Notes: generated by a model not told the origin, from the letters alone. DNA of 17,635 nucleotides from Thermoplasmata archaeon (GCA_021806355.1 JAJZXT010000098.1:1-17635); one strand, 5' to 3'; shown: positions 1 through 8,412, numbered from the stretch's first letter. A program made the numbers and translations.

Positions 1-2
1 TC

Positions 3-122
3 CAGTATTTTCCTAATAACATGGGAATACTCTGGGTTGTAATCCTGATAATCAGCATCTTCATAACAATGGTAAGTCTGGCTTTCTGGGGTAAGTACGT
101 GAAATATCAGGAAATCTCATGA
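3..122 (+). CDS. C-terminal end of a membrane protein (partial)
   Basis: The reading frame is open from the left edge and ends in TGA at 120-122, giving about 39 residues. A strongly hydrophobic stretch (GILWVVILIISIFITMVSLAF) is followed by a short charged tail (GKYVKYQEIS). This is typical of the last transmembrane helix and cytosolic tail of a multi-span transporter, but the family cannot be named from so little. It converges on the MFS gene, and the two stop codons share the palindrome TCATGA at 117-122, so the genes overlap by six bases. Confidence 0.5.
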   Translation, partial: QYFPNNMGILWVVILIISIFITMVSLAFWGKYVKYQEIS

Positions 123-1280
123 TGATGATTTCGGAAATAATTTTTCAACTTTCAGCAACGCCGGAATTGATAGTGGAAGAGTGATAAGAGAAATGAATCC
201 AAGTGCATACCATGCCAGTGTTTTATCTGATGCGTAAATCATTGAGAAAACGAATGCCACAAAAGAACCGAAGCCAATCTGGATTGTATTCATGGTTGCG
301 ATGCTTAACGGAACAACGGTTTCATCCTGCTCCAGCAAGACAACATAATAGTATTCGGCAGAAAAGATCGTTATGCTGAACATTCCTTCAATGAGGGCAA
401 TTGCACCCAAACCTATTACACCCACGAGCGGAATCATTATGACAAGAACTGAAAGAAGAATCACCAATCCTCCGTTTATGTGCATGGGCTTAATTTTTCT
501 TGCAAAGGGAAGAATGAAGATTCCCAGGATTCCGGAAAATAATGCTAAGCTGCCCACAATTCCCGCGTAATTAACAGAACCTGTCGTGAATAATGTATAT
601 GGATTCAGGTATTCGACGGCAGTCAAATTGAGAGCCCAGTAACCTGCTATTCCAAAGGATAGAAGCAGCAGGAGCGGAGAATTAAGTTTTGATATAACCC
701 CCTTCATGGTTTTTCTTCTTATTCCTGGGTCAGGAATCATCGCAAGAGCGATAACAGAAGGTATAATTGTTATTATTCCTGCGAGATACAGGGAGGGTTG
801 CCACTGGATATATCTTCCCAGTTCACCAAAAAGGATAATCCCGAAACCTCCTCCGGCGGCAAAGGAAACATTGAACATTGTGATTTTTCCGTCTATGTTT
901 CTCTTGTCTATCTGGCCTAGCAGGACGATTCCTGAAGAGAAAAAGAAAGCTGAAGCAAGGCCCACAAAGAATCTAGATATAAGGAAAACAATGAAATCAG
1001 GGGAGAGAGGTGAAAGGAAAACAGAAACTGACATTATTATCATTCCCCAAAGGGCAACATTCCGTGCACCTATTCTTGAGGCTATGAAACCTGATGGTAT
1101 CTGGAATAAACCTGCCCCAAGGAGAAACGCTGACAGGATTAATCCGGACGAAGACGCTCCCTGGGAATACGATCCGGTAATTGAGGTCAGGAAAGGGGAT
1201 ACATTATACCAGTTCATGGCGTATACAAAACGCAATATCAGCATCAACGCCACAGATTGGACAGGGCTTAATTTTCGCAT
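117..1280 (-). CDS. Major facilitator superfamily (MFS) transporter
   Basis: A very hydrophobic protein of about 387 residues with roughly 12 predicted helices, the usual MFS length. The loop after helix 2 carries an MFS motif-A-like stretch (SGFIASRIGARNVAL). A polar central loop around residues 185-200 (PDPGIRRKTMKG) separates the two six-helix halves. The substrate is not readable from sequence. The start overlaps the stop of the upstream AsnB-like gene: the sequence GTGATG offers GTG at 1283 or ATG at 1280, and a purine-rich GGGGAAGGAAAG precedes both. I chose the ATG. The overlap implies translational coupling and one transcript with the AsnB-like gene, so the pair may act together, but that is inference. 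Confidence 0.9.
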   Translation of the reverse strand: MRKLSPVQSVALMLILRFVYAMNWYNVSPFLTSITGSYSQGASSSGLILSAFLLGAGLFQIPSGFIASRIGARNVALWGMIIMSVSVFLSPLSPDFIVFLISRFFVGLASAFFFSSGIVLLGQIDKRNIDGKITMFNVSFAAGGGFGIILFGELGRYIQWQPSLYLAGIITIIPSVIALAMIPDPGIRRKTMKGVISKLNSPLLLLLSFGIAGYWALNLTAVEYLNPYTLFTTGSVNYAGIVGSLALFSGILGIFILPFARKIKPMHINGGLVILLSVLVIMIPLVGVIGLGAIALIEGMFSITIFSAEYYYVVLLEQDETVVPLSIATMNTIQIGFGSFVAFVFSMIYASDKTLAWYALGFISLITLPLSIPALLKVEKLFPKSSS

Positions 1281-2032
1281 CACTTTCCTTCCCCTGCTTT
1301 TGCAGGTTCCAAAATTCCGGCCTTAATGGCATTGGAAATTACTTTCTGGAATCGTGAACCGTATTGAGCAGCCAACTTTTTTGTCGAGGCAAATTCCGGG
1401 TTAAATCCACAGTTGACTGCTTCACGCCTGAGAATCATTTTCCCCATTCCATCAACAATGTGCATCTCCCGGGGAAGATCTGAATAGGTTTTGACGATCT
1501 CATCATCAAGATATGGTGTTACAAGCCTTTTTCCGAAAATTGAGGCTAGCTTATTCTCCCGTGGAAGTGTCCTGTTCATGAGTGTATCTATACTATCTCT
1601 ATTGGAATTCTCCCTCCCATCAAGGAATTTTGAATACCCATAAAAGATTTCATCAGATCCCTGGCCTGTGACCACTATTTCATTCTCCGTTCTCTTCATC
1701 AGTGTTACAAGTACAGCATCGTATGATATTTCCGTCAATGATGCCGATGGTTCAACCTTCATGACCGTTGATGCAGATTCTATAACATCTGCCTCCGGCA
1801 CATATTCGATCCTTATTGGCCGATGATAGAAGTCAGCAATAAGTTTAGCGTTGAGTATGTCCTTGGATCCTGGTGATCCCACAACACAGGGATCACAATT
1901 CTGCCCTGATATAAAAAGAAGGAATGAACTATCCAGGCCACCAGAGAACCCAAGAGTAAAAGCATCCTCTATGGACATTAATGATTTTCTTAGTCTTGAA
2001 CGCAAGAAACCATCCTTAGTGATTTCAACCAT
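1280..2032 (-). CDS. AsnB-like ATP pyrophosphatase (asparagine synthase-family domain, no glutaminase)
   Basis: A 250-residue protein matching the C-terminal synthetase domain of asparagine synthase (adenylating PP-loop ATPase). The PP-loop is SGGLDSS at residues 30-36, GQGSDEIFYGY lies at 123-133, TPYLDDEIV at 172-180, and the late KKLAAQYGS at 218-226 is typical of the family. The N-terminal glutamine amidotransferase domain, with its initiating Cys, is absent, so it would use free ammonia or amidate or adenylate another substrate. The frame stays open to an ATG at 2074, which would add 14 residues (MMMLIYLLVCNDGE). I prefer ATG 2032 because a TATA-like box (TTATTTAT, 2057-2064) lies about 28 bp upstream of it, fitting a leaderless transcript. 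It is the first gene of a pair with the MFS transporter. The substrate is unknown. Confidence 0.8.
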   Translation of the reverse strand: MVEITKDGFLRSRLRKSLMSIEDAFTLGFSGGLDSSFLLFISGQNCDPCVVGSPGSKDILNAKLIADFYHRPIRIEYVPEADVIESASTVMKVEPSASLTEISYDAVLVTLMKRTENEIVVTGQGSDEIFYGYSKFLDGRENSNRDSIDTLMNRTLPRENKLASIFGKRLVTPYLDDEIVKTYSDLPREMHIVDGMGKMILRREAVNCGFNPEFASTKKLAAQYGSRFQKVISNAIKAGILEPAKAGEGK

Positions 2033-2056
2033 TTCTCCGTCATTACATACTAAGAG

Positions 2057-2064
2057 ATAAATAA
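2057..2064. promoter_or_regulatory. TATA-like box shared by two divergent genes
   Basis: The AT-rich element reads ATAAATAA on + and TTATTTAT on -. Its centre is about 25-26 bp before the GTG at 2085 (PINA) and about 28 bp before the ATG at 2032 (AsnB-like gene). Those are the distances expected for leaderless archaeal promoters in both directions, and no other good box fits in the 52-bp gap. Recognition elements (BRE) on each side were not resolved by eye. Confidence 0.45.
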
Positions 2065-2084
2065 GCATCATCACTTACAATAAT

Positions 2085-3869
2085 GTGGATTATATACCAG
2101 ACACTTCGGTTATAGTAGATGGGAGATTCTATGAGTTCATAAAGAAGAAGATAGACTCCAAGGTGATCTTCACAGAGGCAATGTTATCTGAGGTGGAACA
2201 CCAGGCAAACGAAGGAAGGAGCATCGGGTTTGCAGCACTCGAGGAACTGAAAAAAATTCGGTTAATGGCTGATAAGGGAACCATATCACTTGAAATAACC
2301 GGAAAGAGGCCCGGTGAATGGCAGATAGAAAAAGCAAGGGTTGGTGAAATTGATGATCTCATACGAAACGTTGCCGCAGAATATGATGCAGTTCTTGTCA
2401 CCGGGGATAATGTCCAGAGGGAAATTGCCGTTATAAAGGGTATAAGAGTTGAGTTCCTGGAACCCAAGGATTCCCTGAACAGGAATATTGAGGAATTTTT
2501 TGACGAAATGACCATTTCGGCACACATAAAGTCTGGATCAAGAACCAAGGTAAAGAAGGGTTATCCTGGGCACATAAAACTTGAAACCATGGATAAGGAG
2601 ATCACGGAGGCTGAAGCTGAGGCTATTGCAAATAATATCATAAAGAGGGCTAGGGGGGATCATAACTCTTTCATAGAAATGGATAACCTGGGAGCAACCG
2701 TTGTCCAATTGAGGGAATTCAGGATAGTCATCGCAAGGCAGCCTTTCGCAAGCAGCCTTGAAATTACTGCAGTGAGGCCAATTAAAACCACCACAATCGA
2801 TGATTATTCCCTGGACAAGGAAATACTTGACCAGATCCTATCTGGTTCATCCGGTATCCTGGTGGCAGGGAGTCCGGGGGCAGGAAAGAGCACGTTTGTC
2901 CAGGCTCTGGCAAATCTCCTGAACGAAAGGGATCTCATCGTGAAAACCATGGAACGGCCAAGGGACTTGCAGGTCAACAAGGAGATAACACAATATACCG
3001 TACTTGACGGCTCAATGGAGAAAACAGGTGATCTATTGCTGCTGGTGAGAAACGATTATACCATCTTCGATGAGATGAGGGTAACCAGTGATTTCAAGGT
3101 CTTCAGTGACCTGAGACTTGCAGGAGTGGGCATGATAGGAGTTGTTCATGCTACAAGGCCAATTGATGCGATCCACAGATTTATCGGAAGAATAGAACTC
3201 GGGCTGATCCCTCAGGTTATAGACACGGTTCTATATGTGAGCAAGGGTAATATTTCGAGTATTCTAAGGGTTCATTATGTTGTCAAGGTTCCATCGGGAA
3301 TGACGCAGGATGATCTTGCGAGGCCTGTTATTGTGATAACAGAACATCCTTCAAGTGAACCAAAGTTTGAGATATACACATTCGGGGATCAAGTGGTTGT
3401 CGTACCAGTATCACAGGAACAGGATTCACAAAGCTCTGAGGAAACAAAGGCAAGGGTTGCAGACGAAATCTCAAACTTTCTTGGCACCAATCACGTGGAG
3501 GTAAAGATGAAGGGATCAGGAAAGGCAGTGGTTCGTGTTCCTGAACCGATGATGGCCCGGCTAATTGGAAGAAAGGGGGCATCCATATCTGAGCTGGAAA
3601 GGAAACTCAAGGTCAGGCTGGACGTTGAGGCCAATGAACCGGATAAGGACGATAAGGTTGACATTGTCCCGCTGGTGAAGAACAGGATCATATATCTTGA
3701 TACAGGAAAGAAGAACAGTTCTGTGAACATTTACATTGACGACATCCTGGTTCTCCAGGCAATCAGTTCAAACAAGGGCATCGTGAGGATAAAAGCTGAC
3801 AGCGGAGCCGGTTCTGCAATCTATAAGGCAATAAAAGGTGGAAAGAGCCTGAAATGCTCTTTTCCATAA
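2085..3869 (+). CDS. PINA: PIN domain - ATPase - KH protein
   Basis: A 594-residue protein with the three-domain order of archaeal PINA, a hexameric ATPase characterised in Sulfolobus as promoting Holliday-junction branch migration with Hjm and Hjc. The PIN domain occupies about residues 1-125 (PDTSVIVDGR with D6, acidic SEVEHQ at 35-40, EIDD at 88-91, LVTGDN at 104-109). The VirB11/PilT-like ATPase spans about 220-400, with Walker A GSPGAGKST at 262-270, Walker B YTIFDE at 325-330 and a His box GVVHATRP at 352-359. A KH domain near 484-515 has LIGRKGASI. The acidic PIN residues look intact, so nuclease activity is possible but unproven. The start is GTG, supported by the TATA-like element about 26 bp upstream. 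It ends one base from the convergent aminopeptidase gene. Confidence 0.92.
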   Translation: MDYIPDTSVIVDGRFYEFIKKKIDSKVIFTEAMLSEVEHQANEGRSIGFAALEELKKIRLMADKGTISLEITGKRPGEWQIEKARVGEIDDLIRNVAAEYDAVLVTGDNVQREIAVIKGIRVEFLEPKDSLNRNIEEFFDEMTISAHIKSGSRTKVKKGYPGHIKLETMDKEITEAEAEAIANNIIKRARGDHNSFIEMDNLGATVVQLREFRIVIARQPFASSLEITAVRPIKTTTIDDYSLDKEILDQILSGSSGILVAGSPGAGKSTFVQALANLLNERDLIVKTMERPRDLQVNKEITQYTVLDGSMEKTGDLLLLVRNDYTIFDEMRVTSDFKVFSDLRLAGVGMIGVVHATRPIDAIHRFIGRIELGLIPQVIDTVLYVSKGNISSILRVHYVVKVPSGMTQDDLARPVIVITEHPSSEPKFEIYTFGDQVVVVPVSQEQDSQSSEETKARVADEISNFLGTNHVEVKMKGSGKAVVRVPEPMMARLIGRKGASISELERKLKVRLDVEANEPDKDDKVDIVPLVKNRIIYLDTGKKNSSVNIYIDDILVLQAISSNKGIVRIKADSGAGSAIYKAIKGGKSLKCSFP

Positions 3870-3870
3870 T

Positions 3871-5307
3871 TCATTCAAAAATCGAAGCTGCGAACTGGCA
3901 CAGGAGCCTTACTCCATATCCTGTAGCACCTTTGCCAAGATACTCATTCTTAGCAGTTTTTTCCTGTGTCCATGCGGTACCAGCGATGTCGAGATGCAGC
4001 CATGGTGTTGAGCCGACAAAATTCTCTAGGAAAGCAGCTGCCGTCTCAGCCCCACCCTGAGAACCGCCAGTATTCTTTATATCCGCAACTGTGCTTTTTA
4101 TTTGCTCTCTGAAATCATCATCGATGGGCAATTGCCATACCTTTTCCCAGCTTCTTGACGAAGCTTCCATCATTTGTTTGATGAGTTTTTCATCATTTCC
4201 CATCAGTCCTGCAATGTTGTTTCCAAGAGCGGTCACACAAGCACCTGTAAGCGTGGATATGTCAAGTATGGCCTTCGGCTTGAATTTATCAACGGCATAT
4301 GCAAGTGCATCTGCCATTACAAGCCTCCCTTCTGCATCTGTGGTTATTACCTCTGACGTTTTTCCATTATAATGGCGCAGAATATCACCGGGCTTGTATG
4401 CATTTCCACCCGGAAGGTTCTCGGTCAATGGCGCAAGTCCAATAACATTGACCTTTAGCTCCATTTCACTTAATGCTTTCATGACTCCCAATACTGCAGA
4501 GGCTCCGCACTTATCGAATTTCATTTCCTGCATTCCTGCGGAAGGCTTAATCGATATTCCGCCGCTGTCAAATATTATCCCTTTCCCAACGATGGCAAAG
4601 GGCTTTTCTTCTGAGTTCTTATACTCCATAATAACCAGCTTTGCCGGTTCCCTGGCAGCTCTGGATACGCCTTCCAGTCCGCCCATTCCCATCTCCTTGA
4701 ATTTCTCCTTTTCTATGACGGTAACCTTCACATTTTTCAGGTCTTTAGCCAACTTCTCGTAATAAGTCGGTGTGCCATCAGAAGGAGGCATGTTGGCAAA
4801 ATCCCTTGCGTAATTTGTTGCCTTTCCGAGGATCTCGCCCTTCGTCACTGAGCCAGCCAAAGAGCTTTTTCCTATTATCGTTATTTTTTCAATCGCTTTT
4901 CCATTGTTGGCTTTTGACTTATACGTTGAAAATTCATATAATGTCAGTTCCGAAATATATGCAGCTTCCAGGGCTTCCTCCTCAATGTCAATCTCAGGAA
5001 GCACAATATTAACATGAGAAATCTTTGTTTTCTGGACATCTCTAATGGCAGATGATAAGGCTTTTCGATAGAGGTCAAGAGAATACTTCTCCCTCTTTCC
5101 TAATCCCACGCCACACAGGACCTCTTTGGAGTCAGGGAATGAAACTATTCTGGTATCCCTTAATTTTCCGTTGAACCCAATTTCGCTCAAGCTTTTCCTG
5201 AAGTCATCATTCACGTTTCTATTCTCTTCTCCCTCAAAGAACGGTATAATGCTGATCATCTTACCAGAACTGTCCGACTTCTTATTCTCCGAAACTTCGA
5301 TATTCAT
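3871..5307 (-). CDS. pepA: Leucyl aminopeptidase (M17, cytosol aminopeptidase)
   Basis: A 478-residue M17 metallo-aminopeptidase that would release N-terminal residues from peptides in the cytosol, probably downstream of the proteasome. All ligand positions match the E. coli PepA spacing: K242 and D247 in GKGIIFDSGG, catalytic K254, D265 in KFDKCGA, then D324 and E326 with catalytic R328 in TTDAEGRLVMADAL. The substitutions ITFD to IIFD and NTDAEGR to TTDAEGR are mild. The N-terminal macro-like domain covers about residues 1-160. ATG 5307 is kept because an AT-rich box lies about 28 bp upstream. The gene is convergent with PINA with one base between the stops, and 82 bp separate it from the ABC permease upstream, so it is probably transcribed on its own. 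Confidence 0.95.
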   Translation of the reverse strand: MNIEVSENKKSDSSGKMISIIPFFEGEENRNVNDDFRKSLSEIGFNGKLRDTRIVSFPDSKEVLCGVGLGKREKYSLDLYRKALSSAIRDVQKTKISHVNIVLPEIDIEEEALEAAYISELTLYEFSTYKSKANNGKAIEKITIIGKSSLAGSVTKGEILGKATNYARDFANMPPSDGTPTYYEKLAKDLKNVKVTVIEKEKFKEMGMGGLEGVSRAAREPAKLVIMEYKNSEEKPFAIVGKGIIFDSGGISIKPSAGMQEMKFDKCGASAVLGVMKALSEMELKVNVIGLAPLTENLPGGNAYKPGDILRHYNGKTSEVITTDAEGRLVMADALAYAVDKFKPKAILDISTLTGACVTALGNNIAGLMGNDEKLIKQMMEASSRSWEKVWQLPIDDDFREQIKSTVADIKNTGGSQGGAETAAAFLENFVGSTPWLHLDIAGTAWTQEKTAKNEYLGKGATGYGVRLLCQFAASIFE

Positions 5308-5330
5308 AATCAGAACAATGCCTATATCGT

Positions 5331-5340
5331 TCTTTATTTT
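5331..5340 (-). promoter_or_regulatory. Putative TATA box of the aminopeptidase gene
   Basis: Read on the minus strand the element is AAAATAAAGA, centred about 28 bp before ATG 5307. A second AT-rich stretch (GATATAGG) lies too close to the start. The assignment rests on distance only. Confidence 0.3.
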
Positions 5341-5389
5341 TTCTTCGCACTCGTCACAGGGAAATGGATTATTGATTTCCTCTGATAAA

Positions 5390-6871
5390 TCAAAAATCTA
5401 TCTTCTTCATCCTCCTGAATCCGATTATAAATGGAATCAATATCCAGCAAGTCGCAGCAATTATCACCACTACAGGGTTGATTCCGTACTGGTAGAGGGG
5501 ACCGTAGGCATTCCCCGGAATGAGAATACTCTTGGTGAGAATATCATTAAACAGGTATGGTATGGTAAACGGATTTGTGTATTGGGCCAAAGTCAGTAAT
5601 GAAATGATTAATTTATATGCAGGGGAAAGGATTTTCGTGTTGGGTATCAGGCCTGTGGAAAACATAAACAGAAACCATACATAAACCCAGACAAGAAGCA
5701 ATATAATCAGGAAAATTAACCTGTTGGAGAACCTCTTTCCTCCAAATGTGGATAGCATGAAAGTAAGTGAAGTGGTTGCAATCAAGAAATATGTTAAGGT
5801 TGCCAGGGTTCCAACCAGTGCCCCCAATGGGGCGAGAGTGCGAGCAAATGCCCATATCAGGATTTCTATTGCCGCGATATCAGCAAGAAGGATTATTATG
5901 GAACCTAATGTGACTGCAGAAAATCTCAAAAGATAGAGTTCCCTCCTTCCAACGGGCTTTGAAATGACAGATTCCATTGTCCCATTCTTCATCGGTTTAA
6001 CGAAATAGTCCTCCGTGAACCAGAGCAGAAGAAGGATAAAAAGGAATAGTGTGAATTCGAGAATAAGTCCCAGTTCATTATTCAGGTAACTCACCGTGTG
6101 GTAACCCTGTACGGTCTGTTCCGATATCTGTTGCCCTTGGGCTCCTGCGTTATTGTACATTAAAAAATTAAAGCTGTCAAAAAGGGCATAGTTCTTGAAT
6201 AGAAATGATGATACAGGAATGTTTTTAACAGTAAACCCTGAGTAGTTCCCGATTAATGTAAAGCTTTGATAACCCCCACCAAAAAGGCTCGTGGTTTCCA
6301 CCGCAATAGATATTTCAGGCGACTGGGACAGATTATTGGGCAGGTATGCAACCATAAGCGATCTATCTTCAAGATTGGTCTGCCCAAAGACACATGTCAT
6401 GAAATAGGGGTTTGTAACTTTCTCTCCAAGGCTATATTGTTTTGACATGGAATCATGTGAAAAAAAGCCTCCGGAGTAGGTCATGTTGTAAGCCATTAAC
6501 GTAGCAGTGCTCATTTTGCTTAAATTTCCTATTTTCTCACTGAGCAATAGGAATCCTTGTGAATTAGTTGATCCTGAGCCTTTAAAGATTGAAGAAGTTC
6601 CAGTTCCATTTTCATCAATATAAAAAACGTAATTTACCTGTAAATTTGGTTCGGCAAAACCCTGGCCATCAAAAACAAATATTGTGGAATTGAAAGTTGA
6701 TGTGTTTTCATTGAAATAGGTTGTTGCATCATATGACAAGCTTGTAGCTCTCACAGGAGGAGTTGGATATCCCAGAAGAAAAATCAACGCAAATATGAAC
6801 ACGATCAGGACGACTCCAATTGCATTCCATTTCTTGAAGAAGTGTTTTAATTCAGAAATAAGCCTGTTCAA
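5390..6871 (-). CDS. ABC-2 type permease with a large extracytoplasmic domain
   Basis: A 493-residue membrane protein. One helix at about 18-34 is followed by roughly 230 outer residues rich in Asn-X-Ser/Thr sequons (NTST, NSTI, NGTG, NLSK, NMTY and others). About six helices then run from about 270 to the C-terminus, ending in the basic tail FRRMKKIDF. This fits ABC-2 permeases of the class with an extracellular insert after helix 1. The start codon is TTG: TTGA at 6868-6871 overlaps the TGA of the ATPase gene, and a GGTGG lies just upstream, so translation is probably coupled. No Met occurs that would give a better start. With the ATPase it forms an exporter whose substrate is unknown. Confidence 0.85.
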   Translation of the reverse strand: MNRLISELKHFFKKWNAIGVVLIVFIFALIFLLGYPTPPVRATSLSYDATTYFNENTSTFNSTIFVFDGQGFAEPNLQVNYVFYIDENGTGTSSIFKGSGSTNSQGFLLLSEKIGNLSKMSTATLMAYNMTYSGGFFSHDSMSKQYSLGEKVTNPYFMTCVFGQTNLEDRSLMVAYLPNNLSQSPEISIAVETTSLFGGGYQSFTLIGNYSGFTVKNIPVSSFLFKNYALFDSFNFLMYNNAGAQGQQISEQTVQGYHTVSYLNNELGLILEFTLFLFILLLLWFTEDYFVKPMKNGTMESVISKPVGRRELYLLRFSAVTLGSIIILLADIAAIEILIWAFARTLAPLGALVGTLATLTYFLIATTSLTFMLSTFGGKRFSNRLIFLIILLLVWVYVWFLFMFSTGLIPNTKILSPAYKLIISLLTLAQYTNPFTIPYLFNDILTKSILIPGNAYGPLYQYGINPVVVIIAATCWILIPFIIGFRRMKKIDF

Positions 6872-7788
6872 GTCAACCCACCAATAATTTTAAAGAAAGC
6901 ATCCTCAAGGTTGCCCGAGGTGACCTGAAATGCCGAGACCATGTAATTATGCGATACAAGTATTGAATTGATCCTGTAAGCTTCTGCTACAGGTACCCTT
7001 ATGTTTTTCAAGACAATGTCTTTTCCATCGATGGTATAATCCCCAAGTTCTCCAAGCACGGTGCCTAAACTGGAATTCGGGTTCTCCACTCTGATTAGCA
7101 CTGTGGAGGGTCCCGCTTCAGGGATTTCACTGCTTTTCAGGATTTTGATAATCTTCCCTTTATGAATTATGGCTATCCTGTCAGATATTGCCTCAACTTC
7201 CTTCAGTATGTGGGAAGAGAGTATTATTGATTTTCCCTCGCTCTTTAATTTCTTGATAAGATTCACCACAAATTTAATCCCGTTAGGATCAAGGCCGTTA
7301 ATTGTCTCATCAAAAAGAAAATTATTCGGGTTGGGAAGAAGCGCAACTGCAATCATAAAACGCTTCTTCATTCCCTGCGACATCTTGGCGAAGGGAATTC
7401 TATAATATTTCCTTTCAAGTCCAACCAAAGAGAGAAGATTGGTGCATATTTTATCCGCATCTTTCGGGTCAATATCATAAAACGTGGAATAATAACGCAT
7501 GAGGTTTATCGGGGTTTCTGTGAGGTAGAAATTCGGCTGCTCAGGTACCCAGCCTATTTCCCTTGATGCTTCTCTTTTATCTTCTTCGAGATCCATTCCA
7601 TCTATCAGGATCTTTCCTGAGGTGGGCATTAATATGCCAGAGCAAAGCCTGAGTGTTGTGGTCTTGCCGGCGCCATTCAAGCCAATTAATCCAAGAACCT
7701 CCCCGTTTGAAACGGAAATATCTAAATTAGAAATAGTGGCATTCTTCGCACCGGAAAATGTTTTTGAGACATTCTCCAAGTCTATCAT
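6868..7788 (-). CDS. ABC transporter ATP-binding protein
   Basis: A 306-residue ATPase that would power the adjacent ABC-2 permease. Walker A is GLNGAGKTT at about 36-44, the Q-loop Q84 lies in WVPEQPNFY, the signature is MSQGM at 136-140 (a variant of LSGGQ), Walker B with catalytic Glu is FLFDET at 157-162, and the H-loop is SSHIL with H193. About 80 residues follow the nucleotide-binding fold as a C-terminal extension (from about 225), as in CcmA/DrrA-like subunits. The gene is first in a two-gene operon and overlaps the permease by four bases. A TATA-like box at 7809-7817 lies about 25 bp upstream of the ATG, which supports a leaderless start. Confidence 0.93.
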   Translation of the reverse strand: MIDLENVSKTFSGAKNATISNLDISVSNGEVLGLIGLNGAGKTTTLRLCSGILMPTSGKILIDGMDLEEDKREASREIGWVPEQPNFYLTETPINLMRYYSTFYDIDPKDADKICTNLLSLVGLERKYYRIPFAKMSQGMKKRFMIAVALLPNPNNFLFDETINGLDPNGIKFVVNLIKKLKSEGKSIILSSHILKEVEAISDRIAIIHKGKIIKILKSSEIPEAGPSTVLIRVENPNSSLGTVLGELGDYTIDGKDIVLKNIRVPVAEAYRINSILVSHNYMVSAFQVTSGNLEDAFFKIIGGLT

Positions 7789-7808
7789 TCGGGGTAATTT
7801 AAAGGATT

Positions 7809-7817
7809 GATAAAAAT
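7809..7817 (-). promoter_or_regulatory. Putative TATA box of the ABC exporter operon
   Basis: The minus-strand sequence ATTTTTATC is centred about 25 bp before ATG 7788. It lies in the 39-bp gap after the small membrane protein gene, so the exporter operon probably has its own promoter despite the short spacing. Confidence 0.4.
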
Positions 7818-7827
7818 GTAATTGTTC

Positions 7828-8298
7828 TCAGGCTTTTTTGGTTTTCAAAATTGCCACGAGAGCATAAACAAAAGCTATTATATAGATGGCCACCAGCACA
7901 TCATAAAGCCCCGGATAGTAAGGTTCAGAGTATGGATATTTTGACAAGCCAAATAGATAAGTTGCGAACTGGTTTGCTGTGGAGAATCCGACGGACTTGT
8001 ACAGGAAGATATCACCAATGGTAAAAGCCACCATGAATATTGACCAGAGTCCTCCGATGATCAGGAAAACCCTCTCCGGTTTTACAAACAGGATGATTGC
8101 ACCAATAATGTCCAGGATCCCAGTTGCAAGCAGGCCATACCAGTGATAGAAGTACCCGCTGCCAGTATATATTCCAAAATCATTCTGAAGATTCTTGTCG
8201 GTAGAAAGGATAATCATGGTAACTGCAAAATTAATCAGCAGCAGGACGCCAAGGATCCTGATTAACCCTTCCTTGTTACTCATCATTGACTTATTCAT
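7828..8298 (-). CDS. Small four-helix membrane protein of unknown function
   Basis: 156 residues with four clear hydrophobic segments, at about 12-30 (IRILGVLLLINFAVTMIIL), 52-70, 75-95 and 130-150, a short polar N-terminus and the basic end LKTKKA. I recognise no family. It could be a DoxX-like or DUF-type integral membrane protein, but no diagnostic motif is visible. ATG 8298 is supported by a strong TATA box (AATATATAAA, 8319-8328) centred about 25 bp upstream. It lies upstream of the ABC exporter in the same direction, with 39 bp between them, so readthrough into the exporter is possible. Confidence 0.75.
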   Translation of the reverse strand: MNKSMMSNKEGLIRILGVLLLINFAVTMIILSTDKNLQNDFGIYTGSGYFYHWYGLLATGILDIIGAIILFVKPERVFLIIGGLWSIFMVAFTIGDIFLYKSVGFSTANQFATYLFGLSKYPYSEPYYPGLYDVLVAIYIIAFVYALVAILKTKKA

Positions 8299-8318
8299 GT
8301 ATCATCAATAAAAATTTA

Positions 8319-8328
8319 ATATATAAAT
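8319..8328 (-). promoter_or_regulatory. TATA box of the small membrane protein gene
   Basis: The run AATATATAAA (TTTATATATT on the minus strand) is centred about 25 bp upstream of ATG 8298, giving a leaderless start. It is one of the best TATA matches in the window. The 8299-8478 gap also holds the promoter of the rightward nucleotidyltransferase gene. Confidence 0.55.
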
Positions 8329-8382
8329 ATTGACAATTAAGGAGTATAATTGTTTGCTAAGTATTATAACGTCATTATAAAG

Positions 8383-8390
8383 ATTTATTA
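8383..8390 (+). promoter_or_regulatory. Putative TATA box of the nucleotidyltransferase operon
   Basis: ATTTATTA is centred about 26 bp before an ATG at 8413. A second box, TTATAAAG, lies at about 8375-8382. If the first is used, transcripts start at or near 8413, inside the frame that runs to the amber codon at 8476. Confidence 0.4.
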
Positions 8391-8412
8391 TGTGTTATTC
8401 CAATTACTATCA

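Noticed and set aside
706..1326. 206-residue plus-strand frame inside the MFS gene
   Set aside because: It is antisense to a clear 12-helix transporter and shows no motif or domain; a shadow frame.
2033..2074. Upstream ATG (2074) for the AsnB-like gene
   Set aside because: It would place the TATA-like box inside the coding region and leave only ten bases to the divergent PINA start. The extra 14 residues do not look like family sequence. It is not excluded without transcript data.
5126..5599. 157-residue plus-strand frame spanning the aminopeptidase start, the gap and the permease end
   Set aside because: It is antisense to two well-supported genes and has no recognisable domain.
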